Of a DNA stretch of 64,000 bases, positions 24,437-36,100 are shown piece after piece. Every line of letters begins with the position of its first letter. Position 1 is the first letter of the stretch. This stretch comes from Acanthaster planci (Eukaryota > Echinodermata > Asteroidea > Valvatida > Acanthasteridae). A program made the translations under genes and the position numbers. The notes beneath the pieces were generated by a model that saw only the letters and a program-made list of their open reading frames with translations, made no database searches and was not told the origin of the DNA. The DNA lies in the NCBI RefSeq assembly GCF_001949145.1, contig NW_019091431.1:822352-886351 (forward strand), in the 5' to 3' direction.

Positions 24437-25071
24437 CCACCAGCAGTATCACCTCAAATCGCTGGGGGCATCACGGACCAGGAACCGGAAGCAGGAAGGA
24501 GGAACGACCAGTGACAGATGACCTGCTTGCTGGGCAACCCATTTCTTCTTGATGAGGTATGTTTTAAAAGCACAGTGTCTCTTTACCCTAATCTGTCTTG
24601 TCTTTGTCAGTAATGCAACCAAACACTACTGGAATTGAAAATGGCACAAAATCTTAAAACTAACGAAAAGAATTGAATTACCATCCCAAAATACATTCTT
24701 TATTTTGTTTCATATAACCACACAGCCAGACATGCAGAGCGCAGAGCTTCGATTTCACTCGTGGTGATCGACGGAGGAAGGAAACAACTCAAGAGGATGA
24801 CAGGTCAGAGACAGGTAAGGAAATGGAGGCACGGAAGGAAGCCTACGGATGGCAAGATGACCCCTCTCGTTGACTTGATGTTACTGACGGCTAAGGTATT
24901 TTTGAACATAAACTGTTCATTTTTTTATATGTAGTCATTAATTAAGGTAATTGTCATGGTTTGTCGGTGGAAAGATTTTTCTGTGATTGTTTTCTCTTCT
25001 CAACAGATTTTCCCTGTTGCTTACTTCAAGTGATGACGGCTTTGATGACATATTACGGAGGAGGAGTATAG
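24437..25071 (+). ncRNA. Possible small spliced transcript (three exons)
   Basis: Three segments are bounded by good splice signals: 24,437-24,556 (TTTTCAG before, GTATGT after), 24,726-24,814 (CACAG before, GTAAGG after; a second donor at 24,895) and from 25,007 (TTCTCAACAG before). Joined with the 24,814 donor they leave a 52-codon frame from ATG 24,552 to TAG 25,069-25,071. The encoded peptide matches nothing I recognise. It may be a noncoding RNA, a UTR or a micropeptide; expression is unproven. Confidence 0.25.
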
Positions 25072-26990
25072 AACTATAGGGAAGGACCACTCAAGTTTTA
25101 AACACTTAAACAGAGACTGCGGGAGATCGTAAGGATAGAGCTACTTTTCACGAATATTTTTGACAGTGGATAGGCCATAAAGCTACCCCCATATTCTTTA
25201 ATAATGGTAGATTCTGCATCAACTTACTACTAAAACTTTCAGAAATATAGTTTTATACGCGTACAGGTTAATTTTTTTAAAAATAAATGACTATGTAACA
25301 TGTAATAAATAGCGCCCCCAGTGGAACAAAATACCAGCCCCTACCTTCCTCATCGTCTTTTAGTCTTGTCGACCCAGGAGTCCTCATTTTCCTTTTTTTA
25401 AAATTCTCGAGGTAGTCGATCCAAAAGATAAAAGTTCGTGGCGTTAATCTGTGCTGGAAATAGGAGGGGATGGGAGATGGGGAAAGGTTTGGGGGTGGCA
25501 TGAACATTTGAAAAGCGGAGGGGTGACATAATACGGGGTCGATGTTCACGATATAAATGTTTACCTGTAATATATTCACAATAACATATTTGTGGCTTTT
25601 TAAATTGTCCTCCTTTTTTGGAATGATAGTAAATGCGTTTTAGTCGTTGGAAGTCTGAAAAAGTTTCAAAATTAACTTTAATTTTTGCTTACCACGAAAA
25701 AGTGGGGGATGATCCAATAGCCCATCTCTCAAAAAGTGGGGGGAAATATACCCCCACCCGCCCCGGGATTTACGCTCGTCAAAGTATATCGTCCCTCTAA
25801 ACGGTGGCTGAAAGGGGGGGCTGAAGGGGCGACTTATTCCTTTTCCAAACATTTCCCAAAGTTGACATAATTATCCGTTAACAATTACCGTAATTTTATC
25901 CTATCCAGTTGGTTTTGACCAAGGGAAGTCAAAACTAAATTCGCCCTGTCTTAATCACGAGAGGGCGCCCTTATGATTTCAAAATAAGTCTTTGCATCGA
26001 TCTATGACTTAAGTTCACTGTAAATAACAGCGTGAAGCAAAAAACACCTTGATTTGGATCACCATGAGGCTTTATTTACTCAGAAATATTTTGTTTAGAT
26101 TGAATTTGCATTAAAATGTTGAATTTTACAATGTTTCCAGACTTTATAGTTTTAAATGTCTGTCTTGAATTTGAATAACCGGATCAAGGGATGTGAATAG
26201 AAGATGGAAAAATAAACAAATGGTATACATGTATCTAGGTCTTGGATCGATAGGGAAGTCAGGTTAAAAGAGAAAATACAGTAATTCCTTATTTTTACCC
26301 TGACAAAAATCATTGCATCTGCATTGGAAAAGTGAGAGTGCATTGCCTCCGAATAAAACGGAGCAAAAACATCGTTTTTCCTTTCCAAACATTTGATTTC
26401 TCTTTCTCCATAAACTAATTTAATAAAATAACGGCCCGTAAGGAAATAAGGTTAAGGTTCTCTCCAATAACATTCCATTAATGTTTTTAGGCAATAATGA
26501 ATCTAATTGTTTGAATTTAAAAGGTTTCCTCTAACTTCTTAAATCCTAATTTCGGTTCAGCTAGCATTCCACAAAGCCAACTATCAAAGAATACTTGAAA
26601 TTTCAATACCTCTTGAAGACGCTATTTATAGCCATTACATGTACTTATAAACTATAATACTCATTGATTTTATTAATATTAACCGATTTTTACTTAAAGT
26701 TGAACCTCCCTCGCTGACAATTCAGTACTTCATCTTGAATATGGGCTTTTTCTTCTTACTTTTATGATTTATAACAACCGATTTATTTACTGCTCTATAA
26801 GACAAAAAATAGTCTGAATATAATACCCTAATCATCTTGAAATGTACAACATTTTTTAGAAATTCAGGTAACAAAAATTGATCAAATATTTAACCCACCC
26901 TCCCTCTCCTCCAAGATTTGAGAAACAAGTTAAAAGTCTCCCACGCTTTCCGATGCTTTCTTCAACGTCCTGCTCCATTGGTTTCCTGGG
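25072..26990. other. Intergenic region with low-complexity segments
   Basis: No gene recognised. Between 25,280 and 25,860 there are several G-rich or C-rich and A-rich tracts (for example GGGGGGGCTGAAGGGG near 25,815) resembling decayed repeats. The remainder is AT-rich. Confidence 0.4.
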
Positions 26991-26991
26991 A

Positions 26992-26997
26992 TTTATT
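26992..26997 (-). terminator. Polyadenylation signal of the first Thr-rich gene
   Basis: The plus-strand TTTATT reads AATAAA on the minus strand, 92 bases after the stop codon at 27,089. Distance and orientation suit the gene. Confidence 0.6.
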
Positions 26998-27088
26998 AGC
27001 GATCGGCAGTGAAAATATTTGTTCACTGGCTGCCGCAGGAGGACGCCCTCTTGCAGTTTCAGTAATGACTTTTATCCTTTCAATATCA

Positions 27089-28856
27089 TCATTTCGGCTC
27101 AGGATCAATCCCAAGTGTTTTCACTACAGAAGTCGTTGTCCTTTCGATTGTAGTTGACGGTGTTTCCGTAGTTGACGTCACTTGCTCTGTTGTTGGCTCC
27201 AGTGTTGATTCCTGCTTCTCAGTCAGTGGATCTGGGGCTGGTGACTGAGACGCACTTCTCGTGAGAATCTGCGTTGTTTCAACAGCTTGCGTGGTTTCCA
27301 GGACCGCAGTCGTTGTTGACGGTTGAGTCGTCGTGGCTGTCATCGTTGTCGTACTCTCTGTCACAGTTGCCGTTGTTTGTGTCTCTGTCGATGCAGTAGA
27401 CAGCCCCTTGCCTCCATTTCTGGTCTTACAACGCTTTGACGGTCTTCGTTTTCTTCGTCTCTCTTCATCGTCATCGTCACGGTTGAATGAGTTTCCTCCT
27501 CCCCGCCCCCGTCCCCAAGAACCACGCCTCTTGTTTGTCCAGGGTCTAGGATTTCTTTTCAGTGTTCTGATTTCTGATTCGTCTTCTTCGGATGAACTGC
27601 TATCTGAGCACCCACTGTCGTCATTATCATCTTCTTCTGCAACTTGAGACGTAGGACGCCCCCTCTTTTGACTTCTCCATTTATTACGGACTCCGCTGGC
27701 GCCCTTCTTTTTTTTACTGTTTTTCCACCAAGGCCAAGATGCTCGTTTATCGCGGTACTGCTCGGCGAGTCTGTATCCTGAGTCTTCAAGGTTGTGTGGG
27801 CCCTCATTGTCCGTGTTTAGCCATGCTCCGAAATTTGTTTGAATTTTTGGCGGGTCGAGTTTAAGCGCCTGCTCGGAAATCATGCTCAAAAAATGGCCGC
27901 CTGTACGGATGTCCTGAATACTTGATTTACCACCATCGCCCTTACCCTGTTAAAGAATAGTGATCATACACTCAACTTTAAAATTAACATGCTTCCTTCC
28001 CAAAAGGAATATTAATCATTCGAGGAACATTAAAATTAGCATTTTGTGACTATATTGTGACTGTATTGGCAAGTTCTGGAAGTCTGTTTTTATTCGCATT
28101 CTTTTTTCAGAAGCAGAAATTGATTCGATCTTCTGTAGCCAGCTGTGTAGCTTGTGGTTGAAACAGCTCCAGTAATGAAAATCGACTAACGCTGTGATTA
28201 TCTACAGGAAACTGACGCACCGAACTTTACAGGGACTTAATTGAACAACCACCGCATAGGATAAGAAAAGTTTCGGTTTCTCAAGAAACTTATCTTGACG
28301 AGCAAATAGAATGAGTTTAAATTCAATTTTAAGGTTGCTTATCTCAAATAATTTGACCCGAAACACGTTTTTATTCCAAATTGTCATAAAGGGGAATCGA
28401 TATTTCTTAATTTTAGTTCATCAATCATTTGTATCATTCTGATTTGGAAAGTGGCCCAAAGCAATCTGCTCATCACAAGTTCAACAAAATCGGTCGTCAA
28501 CTTTGGTCTTACTTTGAATCAAATCTCCTTTTGTTTTCTTTATATTCTCTGAGGATGCAAAAGGGAAGAAGAGCCTTGAGGTGCCGTTAGGGCCCCTCAC
28601 CCCCCCCCCCACACACACACATGTTGCACCACTGAAACTGACGAAGGATTTAAATGGAAATGTCTTTGTTCTAAGTTTATCGGATACTAAGACTCTGATG
28701 CCCAATCTTAATTTTCAAAAGTTATGAGAAGCAAATACACGGAAAGTATAATCTCACCTGGCTGATCTCATACTCTTTCCTTAAAACAACTCCAGGCTTG
28801 CAAGGAACGAAGCAAGTGAGTGCACACATGATGAAAATAAGGCCAAAGCGAGCCAT
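27089..28856 (-). CDS. Secreted Thr/Ser-rich (mucin-like) protein with basic middle, gene A
   Basis: Two exons, 28856-28758 and 27946-27089, joined in phase 0 with good splice sites (CAG|GTGAGA; AACAG|GG), give 318 residues. The N-terminus MARFGLIFIMCALTCFVPC is a clear signal peptide, so the product is secreted. The mature chain starts with an unremarkable segment. A Trp/Lys cluster follows (SWPWWKNSKKKKG, about residue 100), then an acidic Ser-rich stretch (EEDDNDD...SSSSEEDESE), an Arg/Gly and Arg/Lys-rich stretch (RRGSWGRGRGGG, EERRRKRRPSKR), and from about residue 190 to the end a Thr/Ser/Pro-rich region suited to O-glycosylation. No enzyme domain is visible. It is probably an extracellular-matrix or mucus protein. 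Gene B, 1.2 kb away on the same strand, has the same organisation. Confidence 0.8.
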
Positions 28857-30022
28857 TCTCCAAAGCCAAGAATTTTCAGCTCTTCTCGATATTAAACTGC
28901 GTGTTCGTTCAGCTAAAGGCAGAGAGCATCTGGGCCAGCGACTCACAGCGTCCCTGTCGGCGCACTTTGTCTAAGAGTCATTTCCTGTGGCGACGCAGGG
29001 GTTCAAAGAAGCATATCACATCTGTGTGTCTTCTCACATGAGATGCAACTGTGACATTAAGGTGCCTTGTGAAAACCTTAGTTCCCAGAGTGACAAGTTG
29101 AGCCACTGTCATTACATCTGAAGCTAGCGTACTGAAACCACAGTTTATATGTGGGTAAAACACACACCTGCTTAACATTTTGGCAACGTGACTGCTCGGT
29201 TCTCGGAGTTAAGCTGGAGCCAAACGCCAAAATCCCTGGAGCATAAAACACAGGAAATTGACCAAATGTATGGTTTTCCCTTACGCGTGTTACCCATTAA
29301 GCTCATGTTCCTCGAAAAATATTAATAAATATGGCAGCAGTCCTCGTTCCGTGAAGCAACGACTAAAAATGCTGCACGCTGAATCATCATTTATTGACTG
29401 TCATCCTTTTTAGTGAACTACTACTGTGAAGACGCGGCCGTTCGGACTTTGGAAACAATGACCTAGGGATGACCCAAATAGTCTAGCCTGTACCTATTTT
29501 CAGGATATCCGTTTGTGGTGTGAATCTATATTGTTAACACGTATCCTGCTTTCAGGATTTCCTATTTTGAGTCATACAGAACAAGAAAGGACTGTTTTTA
29601 CATCATGATCATAAGGATACTCTGAGATCAAGTAACGAGCTTTTATACAACAGAAACTTGATGCCAAAGTAAAATTGTGGGGGACAAAGGGAGAGGGACT
29701 TGAAGTGTTTGGATTTTATTGTCACAACTTCTGACTTTTATTGTCCACTTCTAAATTTGTAATGGCTGTTTTTCTCCATATTAATTTTGGTTCCAAATGT
29801 GTTCATCGTTTTACAAACTTGTCACAGATGTGAGTTAGTTAAGCAACTGATTACTAAGCACTGTGAAGAAATTTCGGAAAAGTGGAATATCTATTTTTAT
29901 GTATGAACCACTTACAATAAACGTGTTGTAGGCCTACGCAATAGAACAGTTTCTTGCATCTGGGTTATCTTCCTACTACTTGTATAGAAAACAAAGTTTA
30001 TAGTAACATGCACACTAAATAG
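28857..30022. other. Spacer between the two Thr-rich genes
   Basis: No further gene seen. It must hold the promoter of gene A and the 3' UTR of gene B. Minus-strand AATAAA hexamers for gene B are present at about 29,715-29,742 (TTTATT on plus), some 280-310 bases past its stop. Confidence 0.45.
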
Positions 30023-30942
30023 TTAGTTAATAATTGGGTCACCAATGGTTGGTCTGACTGTTACTTTTTGAGTTGAAGATTCTGACGTCATCGTTGACGT
30101 CACTGTCGTCTCAGAATTTGGCACTGTATTCGATTCTTCGGTTGTGGTAATATGTGGTGTTCCTAATGTATTTGTCTGCCGTTGAGATACCGATGTTACT
30201 TTTTCCGTGAACTCTGCCTCGGTGATCCGATTTTCTGTTGTCATTGCCAATGTTGTAATCGATTCTGTTGCCATTGCAACTCGGGTAGTCGATGGTGGAG
30301 GTGATTCCCCTAGAGTAGTCGGCTCCTCTGTTGGCTCAGCTGCTGTTGTTGACATAATCGATACTGTTTCCGGTATCGCTGTGGTTTCCACAGGAGTTAC
30401 CATCTCGGTCGTCATATTCGGTTCCTCTTCCCCACAGTACTTCTTACTCCAGAAGATTTTGCAGCACCAACGAATCCACCATGAATTACGGTGTCCATTT
30501 TGTCTTTGGCTGTGCCTATATAAGTCTTTCTGCCAAAGGCTCCCCTCCCGGGATTTCTGGGAATGCTGGTTAAGACGAGTTTTACGTAGGTTGGTTACAA
30601 CACTGGTTAAAATGGACCTGGTTTCGTCCAAGGTGTGTTTCGGCTCGTTCCCCGGCGAAACATGTCTCTCCACGCGGTAATTGTGATGACTGTCCAGACT
30701 TCTTTTGACTTGGGTGATTGTGGGATCTGAACCTTGGAGAACCTGTGCAAACAAACCAAACAGAGTTTTAAAGCTATTTGGCGTAAAACTTTGGTGGCAA
30801 ATTGAACAACTTCAGCCTAAAAAAATTACTGAAAAATGGAATGTTCCAAGTTAAGACTTACCACGTCATATCTACCTTCTGGTAAAACAACAGCGACAGA
30901 AGTAAGCAAAGCCAAGAAGCTGATTCTTATCAAAACTACCAT
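30023..30942 (-). CDS. Secreted Thr/Ser-rich (mucin-like) protein, gene B
   Basis: Exons 30942-30862 and 30742-30023 join in phase 0 (GTG|GTAAGT; TTTGCACAG|GTT), giving 266 residues. MVVLIRISFLALLTSVAVVL is a signal peptide. The middle is basic, and an aromatic/Cys cluster sits at about 114-130 (NSWWIRWCCKIFWSKKYCG), followed by a Thr/Ser/Glu-rich tail to the C-terminus with many TTE and ST units. The plan matches gene A: a short signal-peptide exon, a phase-0 intron, a single long second exon, a Trp-containing basic block and a Thr-rich tail. The two are therefore probably old tandem duplicates, although direct sequence similarity is low. No catalytic domain. A TATA box lies 105 bases upstream of the ATG. 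Confidence 0.75.
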
Positions 30943-31046
30943 TTCGCAAGGATTTACTACCAATGTTCGCACCAAAATCTAAGAAGCCAGGTGCTGGATA
31001 TTTCCTCGTAAATTTGGAGACTTTTCAAAAAGCGTGATTGCTGAGG

Positions 31047-31054
31047 TTTTTATA
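31047..31054 (-). promoter_or_regulatory. TATA box of Thr-rich gene B
   Basis: The minus strand reads TATAAAAA here, about 105 bases upstream of the start codon at 30,942. This is a suitable distance for a short 5' UTR. Confidence 0.55.
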
Positions 31055-33186
31055 AGGCTTCTCTAGTGGAAAGGTCGAGCCTATATCCTGTAAAACCCTG
31101 AAATTGAATTACATTCAGTGTTCCTTTTTGGCAACACTCGAAAAGAATCATGCCAAGGGAGTGCCAAATTTGTGGCCTAGTAACCCAGAAAGGTGCGGCT
31201 TTCCCGCTGTATGTGTTACTTCCATTCAGTAACATCCAACATCCAATGTCTGATTTCAAACTTGTCAATGACATCGTTGATTGTACAAAAGCTTTCATTC
31301 TTTTAAACCTTAGGCTTGTGCATCGTCATTCCTCAAATCTCCCATCCTCACACCTACTATTCCGTTTTCCTTCAGTGCTTACGGGAAACTGTCATCAGTA
31401 TTAGTCTTAGCTCTCTTCGTTAGCTCTTTTTTCCTTCATTTCATGACGCTCAATATACTCTTCAATTCTCACCTGTATCTATACAATGGTCCACTGGCCG
31501 ATACAGAGGGCTCACCCACTGCAGGTACCCGTGACAGATTTAGTTCAAGTTGAAAATAAACCAAAGCCTTGTTTTTCCTCAAATTTCGGTGGGTGGCCTG
31601 CACAAGAAGCAAAAGCTCGAGAGGGGGGCTAACCGGTGCACAAGCCCCCTGTCCCATTACACCGTTGTCCTCTAATGATTATGCAACAGCCAGTCACTGC
31701 TCTCTGATGTCCAGAAACCCCATGACAAGCTGCGGTGGGGGGGGCTAGTCATGACAATCCCGTTGCAGTTTTCAACTAGTGACTCTGATGCCAGCAGGAT
31801 GTGGCCAACCACAATTATTCATCACTCAGCCGAAACCGTACGCACCCATCATTCTTTATTTTAGCCAACAGCACTTCCTCTTTTTCGACTACTGACGCTC
31901 CCCTTCCATCTGTGCAAATACAACCAGCATTTAAAATAGTCTAGTCAACCTTGAAACAATGAAATGATTAGCAGGTTAAAGACATATTATTCACTAAACA
32001 AATCTTGTGTTACAGTGTCCAGCTTTGAGGTTTAGCGAACGTTGTAGTCTTACTGCCTTACGTACTTACATTATGTTCCAAAATATCATCTCACCATTTT
32101 TAGAATTATTTCAAGACTGTATTCATTACAGCAAAGACGAACATGTAAGACGGTTTAAAATTTCTTGTCAATACAGCCCAGATGCTCGACCGGAAGAAAT
32201 CAAATATAAGCGAGGAAAGTTCCACTAGGTCGACCTGACTCCCCAAATTGATTAATGAATGATAATCTCTTTCGAAAAACGTCCAGGTCGATATGTCGGG
32301 CTCTAAGCGTAAAGTTAATTGGATTCAAAGTTGCTGCTTGGCATAAAACACTCTGATACACGAGTACAAGAGCACAGGGCAATGTTTTTGACTTCTTGAG
32401 GATAGTAATACTTGTGGATGAGTGGATGCTCTATCGTCTTCAGGGGGCATACTTGTTTCGGCTCATTATTTTGCTGCCCAGTTAACAAAACACTTCTTAC
32501 ACTTCCAGCACCCTCATTTACGGAGTTGAAAATATAATGTTAGTGGTTGGCACACTGAGGCGCCTTGTATTTATGCGGGTTTGTAACAAATATATGCAGG
32601 TAGGATGAGCGCTTATCCTTTAATGTATAATTAATGACCTCTTAATTAAAGCAAATAGATCGACACTTCCGGCATGATTCTTTCGTTTCTTATAGAATTT
32701 TCACTTCATTTAACACTTAAAATTTATTGCCCCTAACGATATCTGATACAATTATCGTGCATCCTGCTCGCAGTGGTCATTGTTGCATCCATGTGAAATC
32801 CAAACCTTTAAAGTGACTGTCGGTTACATTATTCTGGGGTGAACAGTTTAGGGTGCAGACTTTTTATTATGATTACAAAATAAAACCACGTTTAGCAATG
32901 ATAGAGGAGGTATAATATTCATTCTCATTTGAAAAGGGGAATGTTCATGATTTAAGTCCAACGCAGAGACAGCAAAGGAAAGGTAAGCGCTGTTGGCAAT
33001 GAATTTAAATTTTAGTACCATTCTGGCTGCTAGCAAAGTAGATATGTTCTTTGACCGTTGTCCTCTTGAGGAAATTGAATGTAAACTTCGTAAGAAGCTT
33101 TATTCCTTGTGTTACTTCTTACTGAAGGATTTTTCCGAAAATCTTTGGTAGGTCTTCCAAGCGGTGTCACCCTTTGTGAAGACAAG
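31055..33186. other. Intergenic region between Thr-rich gene B and laccase gene MCO1
   Basis: No gene recognised. Two divergent transcription units start at its ends, so promoters of gene B (-) and MCO1 (+) lie here. Only short, unsupported open frames are present. Confidence 0.5.
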
Positions 33187-36100
33187 ATGACGTCGTCCTT
33201 TCGAGGGTTATTCGCATCTTTAGTCATCTTTTTGGGTCCTGTCCCAATTATCACAGGTAAAAAAGGCTGTTGCTACCATGATTCCATTGAAGTTTAGTGA
33301 AGTCGTAAGGTTTATCTTAAATAGGTTTTGTGGTACTATCTCATAATATCATTGGAACGTTATCAAAATGAATGACGAGACTTTCTCTCAAGACAATAAT
33401 TCATATCTGCAACCAGACATTTTTTCAAATAATCTTAATCTGGAACAATAAAACTTCCTAACACGTTCCTGGCAAGAGATTTGATATAGTTGTCTTCACA
33501 AAATTGAAAATTAAAATGCTGCACACTTTTCATCGCGTTTCGCTCGTCTGTCAACCTTTAACAGACAATTCAAAATAAACCATAATTTAAGATTTATGGA
33601 ATCCAGGATGCTGTCTGTTCTTTCAGTGAAAGTCAAGAACAGTGTAAGTGTAGTCCTTGTTGTCATATTATGACATTTTCCTTCCATCTTTCTTCCATCA
33701 CGTCATATTCGCAGCTGACGATAATGCGTCAACCCATGAGTGTCTACGCACCTGCGAGTGGCCTCCTCGGCCGCGCACCTGTCGATATGAGTTCACTTTA
33801 GAGTGGTATCACACCATCTCCACTGCGTGCTTCGATTGCCCTTTCAACGTTTCTGATTGTTATCGACCAAACTGCATAGCCATCAATGGGGAGAAGCGAG
33901 CTGTATCTGTTGTTAATCGGCAGTTTCCGGGACCGAGCATACAGGTGAATGTCCGTTATGGATGATTTAGGATTTTCTTTAAGAGCAAATATTTTAGGAA
34001 ACGCGTCTGGTTTGGATAGTTCACTTGGATTTAGATTTCATTGACGAATTTAAAAAGTGATTGGGGCCATTTCAATGCTTGAGCAGAAACTTTAAGCTGC
34101 AGTTGTCTGAAATAGTCGTATTTTATGTTTAATGGATTGATATGCAAGTAATCCATTTTATAATTAAACAGAATTTTTCACACATTCTTCTTCTTGCTCC
34201 TCTGCCATTTAAAAAATAGGTTTGTGAATGGGACACCATTGAAGTCAAAGTCGAGAACAACTTGGTGGGCAGTGAAGGCGTGACAATCCATTGGCATGGT
34301 TTGCATCAACGTGGGACACCTCACATGGACGGTACACCGCTCATCACCCAGTGTCCTATCTCATTCAGATCCAGCTTCACCTACCGATTCCAAGCACTGA
34401 TGCCTGGTACCTACTTCTGGCATGCTCATAGTATTCTTAGGGCAGACGGTATCGTAGGTTCACTCGTCATTCGACAGGCAGCTCCAAGAGATATTCACAG
34501 TAGTTTGTACGACCACGATCTGCCGGAACACGTCATTATCATGCAAGATTGGGTCAACCAACTATACGTGGAAAGATTCGCCAGGCTCGCCTTTCACGAC
34601 ATACAACAGGAACCAGATTCTCTGCTGTTCAACGGCAGAGGGCGGTATTTCAAGTTCAAAGGCACATACTATAACAAAACCGTCTATACTCCCCGACATC
34701 TTATTCACGTAAAGCAAGGCGAGAGATACCGATTCCGTGGCATCAGTAACACTGTCATGACATGCGCCTTCGAGGTGTCCATTGATGGACACAACATGAC
34801 CGTCATCGCGAGCGATGGTGCTCCTGTTGAACCGCTCGAAGTGGGCGCCTTTGGCATAACTAGTGGGGAAAGGTACGATTTTGTCCTTGACGCCAAGGCT
34901 GATGTTGGCAAGTATTGGATGCGGTTATCAGGTCAGGATGCATGTAAAGACATGCACGAGTTAGCTCTGGTGGTGTATGAGGGAGCCGAAGACCACCCCG
35001 ATCCAGAGGAAGAACCAGATTATTCCACTCGCTCCGGAATACTTTTAAACCCGTATAACATGAAGGGTACTGCAAACATTCTGAATATCAATCAACTAAA
35101 TGCCACAGGTAGGTTTTCTTTACCATTGCCAACAGTTTCAGTTTTAGAATTATTCATCAATTTAATCAGCCTTCCTTTGAATTCGTCACATAAAACCCTG
35201 TCTTATCTTGTCTCGATTCTCTGCACAAATGTACTCAGACAGAAGGGATACATATCTTCATAAGATTTCCCAGTTTGTAACACCAACTCGAACAACAATC
35301 TTTGATTGATGTCGAACCATTGATTTGGTTCTCCAATAGAAGGCCTGAATGGAGTTGCTGGAATGATACTTTCTTACTTGAAATGTAAGCAAAGACAGCA
35401 TTCATACATTTTCTCTGTCTATAATGTTCACTTTTAGGGCAAGATTCCAGCAAAGACACAATCCCAGAGGCTGATGTTGTCTACTACATTGCTCTCAACA
35501 AAAAGTTGGTGATCAATTCCTCTGCTGTGAATGAGCACAGCAAACCGACCATCTTCGGCCAGCTGTATGCGCAACTCAACCACATCACGTTCAGACCCCC
35601 ATCAAGACCACTTCTCACACAGTCTCACGAGATCCTGGAGCACGAATTCTGCAACTATGAAAGTGTTATGGCCCATCAGGAACGTTGTACGAAGCAGCAG
35701 TGCGAATGCACGCACACCTTACAAATTAATATGGGACAGGTAATTATCGGAGCATTGTAGGCAACCAAATGTTGTGTGATAAAATCCCCCTAAATAGATA
35801 AATCGTTGTGTCATGGAAAACAGATTTTCTTTGATGTAATTTTTAAATCAAATATTTAAACATCTATTGATAACCCGAGATGAGATTCGAACCAGTCAAA
35901 AATAAAGTGGTGATTTCGTTAAAATCGCCTGCATCCTGGCTGAGCCACTGTTGCTTTTGTCCCTGTTGTCTTCTGATCTACATAGTTCTCTGTCATTCCA
36001 GGTGGTAGAGTTAGTGTTAGTCGACGATGCTAGAACCTACGCCCAGGCGCACCCTATGCACCTTCATGGCTACAGCTACCACGTCCTGGCATTTGATGTA

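Noticed and set aside
27333-27647. 104-codon plus-strand frame
   Set aside because: It is the antisense shadow of the repetitive Thr/Ser/Asp-coding exon of Thr-rich gene A.
30207-30680. 157-codon plus-strand frame
   Set aside because: Antisense shadow of the Thr-rich exon of gene B, which has a signal peptide, splice sites and a TATA box on the minus strand.
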